Below, in pieces: positions 8,599-15,439 of a stretch of DNA of 21,463 nucleotides. The stretch is from positions 1 to 21,463 of the forward strand of contig CAYXRK010000077.1 in NCBI GenBank assembly GCA_964467615.1, in the 5' to 3' direction. A model generated the notes under the pieces. It ran no database searches. It was not told the DNA's origin and was given only the letters and a program-made list of their open reading frames with translations. The DNA comes from CAYXRK01 sp964467615. GTDB taxonomy: Bacteria; Hydrogenedentota; Hydrogenedentia; Hydrogenedentales; GCA-2746185. Numbering within the stretch: the stretch's first letter is position 1; every line of letters starts with the position of its first letter. Both the position numbers and the translations under genes were made by a program.

Positions 8599-9690
8599 AT
8601 GGCTATCCGCAACGTTCCATTTTTACTCACACGTGTTTTGGTCTCCTCGTACATCGCGATCACTGCATTCGCGGACGACTTGTACTTCCCGCCCGCCGAG
8701 GGCAATTGGCAGGCAGTTGCGCCAAAGGAATTGGGTTGGGATGAAAAAGCGCTCGAGGCGGCGCTGCAATACGCCGGGGAGTGCCAATCCACGGGCGTGG
8801 TAATTCTCCACAACGGCCGCATGGTTGCCGAGAAATATTGGGACTCGACCAGCGCTTCACCTCGCCTCAAGCGCATGATCCCCGAGGTGCTCGACGGAAA
8901 TCGAACGCGCGAAGACGTCGCGTCCGTCCAAAAGAGCGTTACGTCGTTCCTGTGCGGCGTCGCGGTGACGAAAGGTCTACTGAGTATCGACAAGCCCGTG
9001 AGCGTGTATCTCGGCGAGGGCTGGTCCAAGGCCACGGCCGAACAGGAAGGCGCGGTTACGGTCCGGCATTTGATGACGATGACGAGCGGCCTGAGCGCGG
9101 AACTCGAATACCAAGTCCCGCCGGGTTCGCGTTGGCGCTACAACACCAACGCCTACGCGAAGACGACGAAAGTCCTCGAAGCGGCGGTAGACAAGGACAT
9201 GAACGCGCTCACCGCCGAGTGGCTTACCGGCCCGACCGGCATGCGCGAGAGCAAATGGGAACCGCGCACACGTCTCGAGGCCGCGGTGGAAGCGAACTCC
9301 ATTGGCTTCGTGACAAGCGCGCGCGACCTCGCGCGGTTCGGCCTCCTTATCCTTGCAGGCGCGAAATGGAACGACACGGATCTACTTAGCAATCCAGCGT
9401 ACTTGAAGGAATCGCTTTCCCCTTCGCAAAAGCTTAATCCGGCCTACGGGCTGCTCTGGTGGCTCAACGGCCAATCGAGCTACGTCGAAGCGGCCGGCGG
9501 CGAACGGGTGGAGGGAACGATGAATCCCGCCGCGCCAGCCGATCTCGTCCAGGCGGCGGGCGCATTGGGGCGCAAGTGCTACATCGTCCCCAGTCTCGGG
9601 CTGGTCGTCACGCGCCTCGGCGATCAACCCGGCGATCCGGGATTCGATGAAAAATTTTGGGAACGGCTGATGAAGGTCGTGAAACCGTGA
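8599..9690 (+). CDS. Beta-lactamase-fold serine hydrolase (class C / esterase-like), exported
   Basis: A 363-residue protein. A signal peptide ends near AFA|DD (25). The class C beta-lactamase/DD-peptidase fold is marked by Ser109-x-x-Lys112 (SVQK), a Tyr181 motif in WRYNTNAY, and GLLWWLNG towards the C-terminus. Such proteins are usually esterases, amide hydrolases or peptidases rather than resistance enzymes. The stop of the upstream peptidase and this ATG are one base apart, with GAAGGGGG (8585-8592) as Shine-Dalgarno inside the upstream gene, so the two are translationally coupled. The pairing suggests joint breakdown of peptides or amides outside the cytoplasm. The substrate is unknown. 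Confidence 0.85.
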   Translation: MAIRNVPFLLTRVLVSSYIAITAFADDLYFPPAEGNWQAVAPKELGWDEKALEAALQYAGECQSTGVVILHNGRMVAEKYWDSTSASPRLKRMIPEVLDGNRTREDVASVQKSVTSFLCGVAVTKGLLSIDKPVSVYLGEGWSKATAEQEGAVTVRHLMTMTSGLSAELEYQVPPGSRWRYNTNAYAKTTKVLEAAVDKDMNALTAEWLTGPTGMRESKWEPRTRLEAAVEANSIGFVTSARDLARFGLLILAGAKWNDTDLLSNPAYLKESLSPSQKLNPAYGLLWWLNGQSSYVEAAGGERVEGTMNPAAPADLVQAAGALGRKCYIVPSLGLVVTRLGDQPGDPGFDEKFWERLMKVVKP

Positions 9691-9707
9691 TGTAATACAT
9701 AAACATT

Positions 9708-9716
9708 TGTTATAGT
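9708..9716 (+). promoter_or_regulatory. Extended -10 promoter immediately before the aldolase
   Basis: TGTTATAGT fits an extended -10 (TGn plus TATAGT, five of six consensus bases) in an A/T-rich gap. The start point would fall at about 9723-9724, on the ATG itself, so the mRNA may be leaderless; no Shine-Dalgarno is present. The site overlaps an inverted repeat TGTTA-N4-TAACA (9708-9721) that could be an operator. Confidence 0.5.
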
Positions 9717-9723
9717 TAACATA

Positions 9724-10497
9724 ATGTCCTATCTAGGAAAACAAACACGACTTAACCGCATCTTCAGCCATCCGTCCGGGCGTGTGCTCACGGTCGCGGT
9801 GGATCATCTGTGCAACTATGCCGAGGGATTGCCGGTGGGATTGCGCGATCTTGGTGGGACGATTGACCAGATCGTCGCGGGTACGCCGAACGCGATTACG
9901 CTAAACAAAGGCGCGGCGTTGCGCTTCATGCCGAAGCACGCGGGGAAGGTGCCGTTCATTGTGCAGTCGATGGCGCTACGGCCCGGCGAGGACGTGTTCG
10001 TCGATCACGCCACGCCCTTGGAAGTGGCCGCGATGGGCGCGGACGCGATCGCCGTTGCGATGTTCGTCAAGTGTCCGCAAGAGCTTGCGTATATGCGGCA
10101 CCTGGCGGCGGTCGTCCGCGATGCGGAACCACTCGGCCTACCCGTCGTGCCGCATATCTATCCGTTGAGCAGCGGCGACGAAAAGCACGCCGTCACACAC
10201 GAACCCGAGGAAATTTTCTACGCCGTGCGCGTCGGCCTCGAAATGGGCGCGGACATTATCAAGGTGCCGTACACCGGCGACGTCGCGTCGTTCCGCGACA
10301 TCGTGCGGCAGACGCCTGTGCCGGTCGTGACGGCAGGCGGACCCAAGTGCCCCACGCTGGACGACGCGGTTAACATGGTGCGCGACATTGCGACGTCCGG
10401 CGCGGCGGGGGCGACGATGGGCCGGAACGTTTGGGGTTTCGCGGACATCGGCCTCGCGCTGCGCCGCTTGAAGGCCGCGATGTTCGACGCGCGTTAG
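9724..10497 (+). CDS. Class I DeoC/FbaB/LsrF-family aldolase
   Basis: A 257-residue TIM-barrel protein. HPSGRVLTVAVDH (16-28) opens the barrel, the Schiff-base lysine is Lys180 in GADIIKVPYTGD, and the phosphate-binding end has PVPVVTAGGPK followed by GATMGRNVWGF. This is the class I fructose-bisphosphate aldolase / LsrF group, which splits or condenses phosphorylated sugars through a lysine imine in the cytoplasm. Length fits LsrF and archaeal-type FbaB. No partner genes identify the sugar. It is alone on its strand, has its own promoter and no visible ribosome-binding site, and its stop overlaps the stop of the convergent gene by 4 bp (10494-10497). Family is firm; substrate (fructose bisphosphate or another ketose phosphate) is not. 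Confidence 0.85.
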   Translation: MSYLGKQTRLNRIFSHPSGRVLTVAVDHLCNYAEGLPVGLRDLGGTIDQIVAGTPNAITLNKGAALRFMPKHAGKVPFIVQSMALRPGEDVFVDHATPLEVAAMGADAIAVAMFVKCPQELAYMRHLAAVVRDAEPLGLPVVPHIYPLSSGDEKHAVTHEPEEIFYAVRVGLEMGADIIKVPYTGDVASFRDIVRQTPVPVVTAGGPKCPTLDDAVNMVRDIATSGAAGATMGRNVWGFADIGLALRRLKAAMFDAR

Positions 10498-11213
10498 TGT
10501 CCGCGCGCGTAGAGTATCGCGTTGAAGCCGAGCGCGATTGTCGCGTGCAGGATGATCCCGTACCAGATGGATTTCGTCCTGATTGCGAGCCACGCAAGGG
10601 CGAATCCGACCGGCAACGACCCGAATGCTTCGACCGCGACCTTCGTGTGGTGGCCGTAGACGTAGGGAATGAGGTGCACCAAGATGCCCGCGAACGCGCC
10701 GTAGCTTCGTGCCACGCCGAATAGTAGAAAGCCGCGGAAGAAATATTCGCCGGCGATCATCAGCACGGCTACGCTGGTGACTTCGTACAGCATGAATTCG
10801 CCCCAGGTGTCGTAACGTTGCGCCACGCCCTTGTAGTGGCCGGTGAAGGAGTCGTTCAGCATTAGAAAAATGAAGCACGGGACGTACAGCGCGTAGAAGA
10901 CGCCAGCAATGCGCAGCCCGGCGCGCACGTCACCCAAGCCGAGACCGAAATCTCGCAGCCGTTCCCGCGAGAGGAACAGCACAAGCGTCGGGACGAGCAG
11001 GCGGAGAGCGACACTGTGCGTGAAGCCTATCTTGCGCGCGGCGCGCAGGAAATCGTCGCCGCCGATGGCCCGCAGCGCGTCGTAAAACAGCTCGCCTTTC
11101 CAATAGACGGGCGTGAGCCAGACGAGTATGAACACGATGACGATGAGCGCGGGCCGCCAGCGGAAATCCAGCGACTCGCCCTCTTTACGAAGCCAGGCCA
11201 ACGCGCGTTGCAT
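10494..11213 (-). CDS. CPBP-family intramembrane protease-like protein
   Basis: A 239-residue, multi-pass membrane protein of the CPBP (CAAX protease / bacteriocin-processing, Abi) family, whose active members cleave proteins within the membrane. Motif 1 is GEYFFRG (155-161), which has a single Glu156 and Arg160 where the family norm is EExxxR. Motif 2 is HLIPYVYGH (180-188) and motif 3 is SIWYGIILHATI (His223). The Asn or Asp often found four residues after the motif-3 His is Ala here. Start ATG 11213 is supported by GAGAGGGA (11222-11229 on this strand). Several hydrophobic helices span about 22-40, 70-85, 100-120 and 145-230. Whether it is an active protease is open because of the variant motifs. 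The gene is divergent from the xylose isomerase operon. Confidence 0.75.
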   Translation of the reverse strand: MQRALAWLRKEGESLDFRWRPALIVIVFILVWLTPVYWKGELFYDALRAIGGDDFLRAARKIGFTHSVALRLLVPTLVLFLSRERLRDFGLGLGDVRAGLRIAGVFYALYVPCFIFLMLNDSFTGHYKGVAQRYDTWGEFMLYEVTSVAVLMIAGEYFFRGFLLFGVARSYGAFAGILVHLIPYVYGHHTKVAVEAFGSLPVGFALAWLAIRTKSIWYGIILHATIALGFNAILYARGH

Positions 11214-11342
11214 GAAGCGGGTCCCTCTCGAATCAGAAGCACGATTCTGCCTGTGCCGAAGCGCGTCCTCAAGCCGCGGACGGATTGATTCTCCCGTCGA
11301 TGCGCCGTATCCTTCCGAGTCCGTGTCCCGATAACGGGCGAA

Positions 11343-11351
11343 GGGGAGGGG
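11343..11351 (+). promoter_or_regulatory. Strong Shine-Dalgarno selecting GTG 11357
   Basis: GGGGAGGGG sits 5 bp before GTG 11357 and decides this start over the upstream ATG at 11285, whose extra 24 residues lack family similarity. A small hairpin CCCG-ATAA-CGGG (11327-11338) lies just upstream. Confidence 0.7.
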
Positions 11352-11356
11352 AATTC

Positions 11357-12406
11357 GTGGCGAAGTATAAGGGTGAGTACCGTTTTTCGTTCGGGCCGTG
11401 GAACATCGACGAAGGGGCGGACCCGTTCGGTCCAGCGGTGCGCGGTCCGGTCGAGTTGGCGAAGAAAATTAAGACCGCGAAGAAGCTCGGCTTCGACGGC
11501 ATGCAGTTTCACGATGACGACGTCGTGCCCGATCTCGACAATAAATCGCACGAACAAATCGTCAAAGAGGCGAAGCGGGTAAAGAAAATGCTCGAGGGCG
11601 AGGGCCTCAGGGCCGAGTTCGTCGCGCCGCGTTTGTGGTTTTCGCCGATGACGATTGACGGCGCGTTTACGAGCAATGATCCGAAATGCCGCAAGTACGC
11701 CGTCGAACGCACGAAGATTTGCATCGATATCAACAACATTCTCGAGACGTCGTGGATGGTCGTGTGGCTTGCGCGCGAAGGCACGTACATTCGCGAGAGC
11801 AAGGACCCCGTTACGCAAGTGAACCGCATCCGCACGGCGATCAACGAATTGCTCGAGTACGACGCGCACATCAAAATCGTCATCGAGCCGAAGCCGAACG
11901 AACCGATGGACAGCTCGATAGTGTCCACCATCGGCCACGCGCTTACCATGTGCTACGGCGCCGCGTACCCGGAGCGCATGGGCGTGCTCGTCGAGACGGC
12001 GCACTCGATACTTGCGGGGCTCGATCCCTCGGACGACATGGGCTTCGCGCTCGCGCATGGCAAACTCTGGAGCGTCCACCTCAACGATCAGGGCGGCCTC
12101 AAGTTCGATCAGGACAAGTCCTTCGGGTCGTACAACCTGCGCAAAGCGTTCAATCAGGTGCGCGTGCTCGAGGACTACGGCTTTGGCCGCAATGGCGAGT
12201 GGGTCGGATTCGACGTAAAATCGATGCGCACGCAAAAGGAGGCCGCGAGCGGCAAACACCTTGCCAACTCACTCGCGACGTTCAAGGACCTGCTCGACAA
12301 GGCCGCGACATTTGACCGGAATCTCGAAGCCAAACTCATCAAAGCCCGCGACTACGAAGAACTCGATCGCTACACGCTCTGCCACCTGATGGGCGTGAAG
12401 TATTGA
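11357..12406 (+). CDS. Xylose isomerase-like TIM-barrel sugar isomerase
   Basis: A 349-residue protein with the layout of Actinobacteria-type xylose isomerase, which interconverts aldose and ketose (xylose/xylulose, glucose/fructose) with two divalent metals. Landmarks match in order: FHDDD with catalytic His52, AFTSNDPKCRKYA, Trp137, EPKPNEP with Glu177 and Lys179, VETAH with Glu213 and His216, KFDQD with Asp251 and Asp253, and GFDVKSMRT with Asp286. Spacings equal those of the Streptomyces enzyme up to Asp253. However, the position equal to Asp245, a metal-1 ligand, is His241 (SVHLND). It is slightly shorter than the 388-residue type enzyme. It leads an operon with an SDR and a VCBS protein. 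The sugar actually used is uncertain because of the changed ligand. Confidence 0.85.
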   Translation: MAKYKGEYRFSFGPWNIDEGADPFGPAVRGPVELAKKIKTAKKLGFDGMQFHDDDVVPDLDNKSHEQIVKEAKRVKKMLEGEGLRAEFVAPRLWFSPMTIDGAFTSNDPKCRKYAVERTKICIDINNILETSWMVVWLAREGTYIRESKDPVTQVNRIRTAINELLEYDAHIKIVIEPKPNEPMDSSIVSTIGHALTMCYGAAYPERMGVLVETAHSILAGLDPSDDMGFALAHGKLWSVHLNDQGGLKFDQDKSFGSYNLRKAFNQVRVLEDYGFGRNGEWVGFDVKSMRTQKEAASGKHLANSLATFKDLLDKAATFDRNLEAKLIKARDYEELDRYTLCHLMGVKY

Positions 12407-12439
12407 TCTAAATTCGCATCACACTTCAACAAAAGGAAC

Positions 12440-13210
12440 ATGGATATGCCAGTAGTGAATTTTGATTTGACGGGGAAGGTCACGTTGGTGACTGGAGCGA
12501 GCCGCGGCATCGGCGAGGCGATTGCGCGTGCGCTGGCGGAGCAGGGCGCGACAGTGGTCATCTGCTCGCGCAAGCAGGACGCGCTCGACGCCGTGGCCGA
12601 CTCGATCAACCGCGGCGGGGGCAAGTGCAAGGGTATCGCGTGCCACACGGGCGACGCCACGGCGATCGAGAAGCTATTCAATCAGTTGAAGGCGGAGTTC
12701 GGCCGCGTCGATGTGTTGGTCAACAACGCCGCGACGAACCCGCACTTCGGCCCGGCGATTAGTATCGACATGGGCGCGTTCGACAAGACGATGGAAGTGA
12801 ACGTCAAGGGCTACTTCCTCATGTGCCAGCACGCCGGCCGCATCATGGTCGAGCAGAGGAGCGGCTCGATGATCAACGTCGCGTCTATCGCGGGCCTTTC
12901 GCCGGGGCCGATGCAAGGCGTGTACTCGATGACCAAGGCCGCGGTCATCAACATGACCAAGGTATTTGCGAAAGAACTCGGCTCGGCGGGCGTGCGCTCG
13001 AATGCGATTTGCCCCGGCCTGGTCGAAACGAAATTCGCCTCGATGTTGATCAACACGCCGGAAATCTACGAACAAGCCGTCAAGAGCATCCCGATGGGAC
13101 GCCACGGCCAACCGCGCGAAATCGCCGGCCTCGCCGTGTACCTCGCGTCCGACGCCTCGACGTTCACCACCGGCGCGGTGTTCGTCGCGGACGGCGGAAT
13201 GGAGGCGTAG
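12440..13210 (+). CDS. Short-chain dehydrogenase/reductase, DHRS4/FabG-like
   Basis: A 256-residue classical SDR. The NAD(P)-binding motif TGASRGIG (18-25) is followed by NNAA (95-98) and the catalytic residues Ser149 (NVAS), Tyr162 and Lys166 (YSMTK). An Arg two residues after TGAS and SRK at 43-45 suggest NADP preference. The segment NPHFGP resembles the dehydrogenase/reductase 4 branch, but a sugar, polyol or ketone could equally be the substrate. AAAAGGAAC precedes the ATG. It lies 33 bp after the isomerase gene and 6 bp before the VCBS-repeat gene, so it is in the same operon and may reduce or oxidise a sugar product of the isomerase; that link is inference. Family assignment is firm, substrate unknown. 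Confidence 0.9.
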   Translation: MDMPVVNFDLTGKVTLVTGASRGIGEAIARALAEQGATVVICSRKQDALDAVADSINRGGGKCKGIACHTGDATAIEKLFNQLKAEFGRVDVLVNNAATNPHFGPAISIDMGAFDKTMEVNVKGYFLMCQHAGRIMVEQRSGSMINVASIAGLSPGPMQGVYSMTKAAVINMTKVFAKELGSAGVRSNAICPGLVETKFASMLINTPEIYEQAVKSIPMGRHGQPREIAGLAVYLASDASTFTTGAVFVADGGMEA

Positions 13211-13216
13211 AACGTC

Positions 13217-14314
13217 ATGCTCACAATTTGCGCGCTGACGATCGCTTTCGTTTCATCCGCCGATTTGCAGTTTGAAAAGCGACGAATCGCCGACACGCCC
13301 TACGAGGCGTGTTCGGTATTCGACGTGGACAAAGACGGCGCACTCGACATTGTGTCGGGAGAATATTGGTTCTCGGGGCCGACGTTTGCCGAGCGCCACA
13401 AGATTTGCGACGTGATGCCCTCCGGCGATTACTTTGACGACTTCGCCGATTATCCGATGGACGTGAACCGCGACGGCTATCTCGACATCGTTACCGGCGC
13501 GTGGTTTGGCATGAAGATAAGCTGGCGCGAAAACCCCGGCGCGAAGGGCGGCGAGTGGAAGGTATTCGACGTGGCGCAGGTCGGCAACGTCGAGCGTCCG
13601 TGTTTTTGGGACGTTGACGGCGACGGCGCGATTGATGTTGTTCCGAACACGCCGAATGACCCGCAATCGGTACTACGGCTTAAGAGCGACGGCTCGTTCG
13701 TTTCGTCAATTGTGGGTCGCGAGAAATCGGGGCACGGCCTTGGCTTCGGAGACATCAACGGCGACGGCCGGGGCGACCTCGTCTACTTCGACGGTTGGCT
13801 CGAAGCGCCGGAAAATCGCTTCGGCAGCACGTGGACATGGCACGCGGACTTCAACGTGTTCCCGCAAGCGAGCGTGCCGATCATCGTCCACGACGTGAAC
13901 GCTGATGGCCGAAATGATCTCATCGTCGGCAACGGCCACGGTTACGGCCTCGCGTGGTGGGAGCAGGCCGATAGCAGTTGGACGAAGCACGACATCGAGA
14001 CCGACAAGTCGCAATTCCACGACGCGATGCTCGTCGACCTGGACAAGGATGGCGCGCCGGAACTCGTGACGGGCAAGCGTTGGCGCGCGCACCCCGAAGG
14101 CGACCCCGGCGTGGACGATCCGGTCGGCCTCTACTACTACGAGATCAACGGCGGCGCGTTCGAGCGTCACATTCTCGATTTCGGCGATCCGGCGTCGCAC
14201 AGCGGCACAGGCATTTATCTCTGGGTGGCGGACGTTGACGGCAACTCGTGGCCGGACATCTGTGCGCCAGGCAAAGAGGGCCTCGATCTCTTCCTCAACC
14301 AGGGCTCCAAGTAG
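13217..14314 (+). CDS. Exported FG-GAP/VCBS-repeat beta-propeller protein
   Basis: A 365-residue protein with a short signal peptide (about 1-15) and repeated calcium-loop motifs typical of FG-GAP/VCBS propellers: FDVDKDGALDIV, MDVNRDGYLDIV, WDVDGDGAIDVV, GDINGDGRGDLV, HDVNADGRNDLI, VDLDKDGAPELV and ADVDGNSWPDIC, about one per blade, seven in all. Such propellers bind calcium and act outside the cytoplasm in ligand or polysaccharide binding. No catalytic domain is visible. Its Shine-Dalgarno (GGAGG, 13201-13205) lies within the last codons of the upstream SDR gene, showing coupling. Its stop TAG (14312-14314) is part of the GTAG of the following REP-like unit. The ligand is unknown. Confidence 0.85.
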   Translation: MLTICALTIAFVSSADLQFEKRRIADTPYEACSVFDVDKDGALDIVSGEYWFSGPTFAERHKICDVMPSGDYFDDFADYPMDVNRDGYLDIVTGAWFGMKISWRENPGAKGGEWKVFDVAQVGNVERPCFWDVDGDGAIDVVPNTPNDPQSVLRLKSDGSFVSSIVGREKSGHGLGFGDINGDGRGDLVYFDGWLEAPENRFGSTWTWHADFNVFPQASVPIIVHDVNADGRNDLIVGNGHGYGLAWWEQADSSWTKHDIETDKSQFHDAMLVDLDKDGAPELVTGKRWRAHPEGDPGVDDPVGLYYYEINGGAFERHILDFGDPASHSGTGIYLWVADVDGNSWPDICAPGKEGLDLFLNQGSK

Positions 14315-14361
14315 CATGGGCTTCCAGCCCATGCGCCCTTGGCACGAACGGCCCGCGCTAC
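14311..14361 (+). repeat. REP-like unit 1 of an inverted pair
   Basis: GTAG (14311-14314), palindrome CATGGGCT-TCC-AGCCCATG (14315-14333), a linker containing CCTTGG, then CCCGCGCTAC ending in CTAC (14358-14361). It aligns with the reverse complement of unit 2 almost end to end. A GTAG foot beside a hairpin is the recognition signal of REP elements moved by RAYT (TnpA-REP) proteins; no RAYT gene is in this window. Confidence 0.75.
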
Positions 14362-14394
14362 TCCAACGCACGCGCCTCCAGCCTGCGCTTTGGC

Positions 14395-14444
14395 GTAGTG
14401 CGGGCGCGCACTCCAAGTCTGCATGGGCTGGAAGCCCATGCTAC
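14395..14444 (-). repeat. REP-like unit 2 of an inverted pair
   Basis: On the minus strand: GTAG (14444-14441), the same palindrome (14440-14422), GCAGACTTGGAG, then a GC-rich end closing in CTAC (plus-strand GTAG 14395-14398). A second small hairpin GTGCG-GGCG-CGCAC lies at 14398-14411. Its orientation is opposite to unit 1, so the two form a BIME-like pair spaced by 33 bp. The first codon of the foot is the stop of the permease gene. Confidence 0.75.
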
Positions 14445-15439
14445 TGTCGCAAGCGCGGATCCATCGCGTCGCGCAGGCCTTCGCCGACGAGGTTGAACGC
14501 AGTCACCGTCACGAAAATCGCCGCGCCGGGAAACGTGACCAGCCACCAGGCGGAGTCCACGTAACGCTTGGACTGCGAGAGGATTTCGCCCCAGGAGGCC
14601 GTCGGCGGCGGCACGCCGAGCCCCAGGAAACTGAGCGACGACTCGACCAGGATTGCGCCCGCGACGCCAAACGTCGCGTTCACGAAAACGGGTGCGAGCG
14701 AATTTGGAAGTAAATGGCGGAACATTATCCGCATGTCCGAGAACCCCGAGGCCCGCGCCGCGGTGGCGAAGTCGCTCTCGCGTAGTTTAAGAAACTCGCC
14801 GCGGACCAGTCGCGCAACATTTGGCGCGCGAATCACGCCGATGACAATCACGACGATCCAAATGCTGCGGCCGAGGTAGGCGATGAGCGCGAGAATCAAG
14901 ACCAAATCCGGGAAACACATCATTGTTTCGATGATGCGCAACACGACCACGTCTGTCGCGCCGCGGTAGTATCCCGCCGCCGCGCCCATTATCACGCCGA
15001 GCACCAGCGACACGCCCACGGCCAAGAATCCGACGGAGATCGATATGCGCGTGCCCCATATCAATCGGCTCAGCACGTCGCGGCCCGTGTCGTCCGTCCC
15101 GAGCCAATGCCCGTCACCCGGCGGCATGAGCCGGTTCCGCAGATTGTTGCGATCGGGCGCGAACGGAATCGGCGGGCGAAGCGCGTAGTCGCCGGGGCCA
15201 GGTGACCAGCGGTCGAATTGAATGTCGACGAGGTCTTTGTATTTGAACACGTTTGGAAACAAGTACGTTTCATCGCCGAGCCGCAAGTAGATCGGACGGT
15301 CTCCGGCGAGAAACGGCGCGGCGAGTGCCGTCACGAACATCAGCGCAAGGAAGATGCAGCTTACGACGCCCATTCGATGCCGCCGGAATTGGCGGAACAC
15401 GATGCGCCAATACGATTGCCTCTGCGATTTCGCACTCAT
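14441..15439 (-). CDS. Oligopeptide-type ABC permease, OppC/YejE-like
   Basis: A 332-residue inner-membrane permease. After TM1 (about 24-42) a 65-residue extracytoplasmic segment with RPIYLRLGDETYLFPNVFKY precedes HWLGTDDTGRDVLSRLIWG (111-129), which is the family signature. The EAA loop, which contacts the ATPase, is EFLKLRESDFATAARASGFSD near residues 220-240. A long segment here, including a similar FP... motif, is a YejE feature, so microcin C/oligopeptide-type (Yej) transport is possible. The C-terminus ends DAMDPRLRQ, usual for the family. The stop TAG is the foot of a REP-like unit. Its start abuts the OppB-like stop with no gap. No ATPase genes are in the window. Confidence 0.85.
   Translation of the reverse strand: MSAKSQRQSYWRIVFRQFRRHRMGVVSCIFLALMFVTALAAPFLAGDRPIYLRLGDETYLFPNVFKYKDLVDIQFDRWSPGPGDYALRPPIPFAPDRNNLRNRLMPPGDGHWLGTDDTGRDVLSRLIWGTRISISVGFLAVGVSLVLGVIMGAAAGYYRGATDVVVLRIIETMMCFPDLVLILALIAYLGRSIWIVVIVIGVIRAPNVARLVRGEFLKLRESDFATAARASGFSDMRIMFRHLLPNSLAPVFVNATFGVAGAILVESSLSFLGLGVPPPTASWGEILSQSKRYVDSAWWLVTFPGAAIFVTVTAFNLVGEGLRDAMDPRLRQ

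Noticed and set aside
8599..9690. Antibiotic-resistance beta-lactamase
   Set aside because: The motif set and operon with a peptidase fit esterase/peptidase-type members; nothing indicates drug resistance.
10494..11213. Phage defence (Abi) role of the CPBP protein
   Set aside because: The historical Abi name alone is not evidence; no toxin, restriction or other defence gene is adjacent.
11285..11356. Upstream ATG for the xylose isomerase-like gene
   Set aside because: The extra 24 residues lack similarity and a Shine-Dalgarno; GTG 11357 has GGGGAGGGG at ideal distance.
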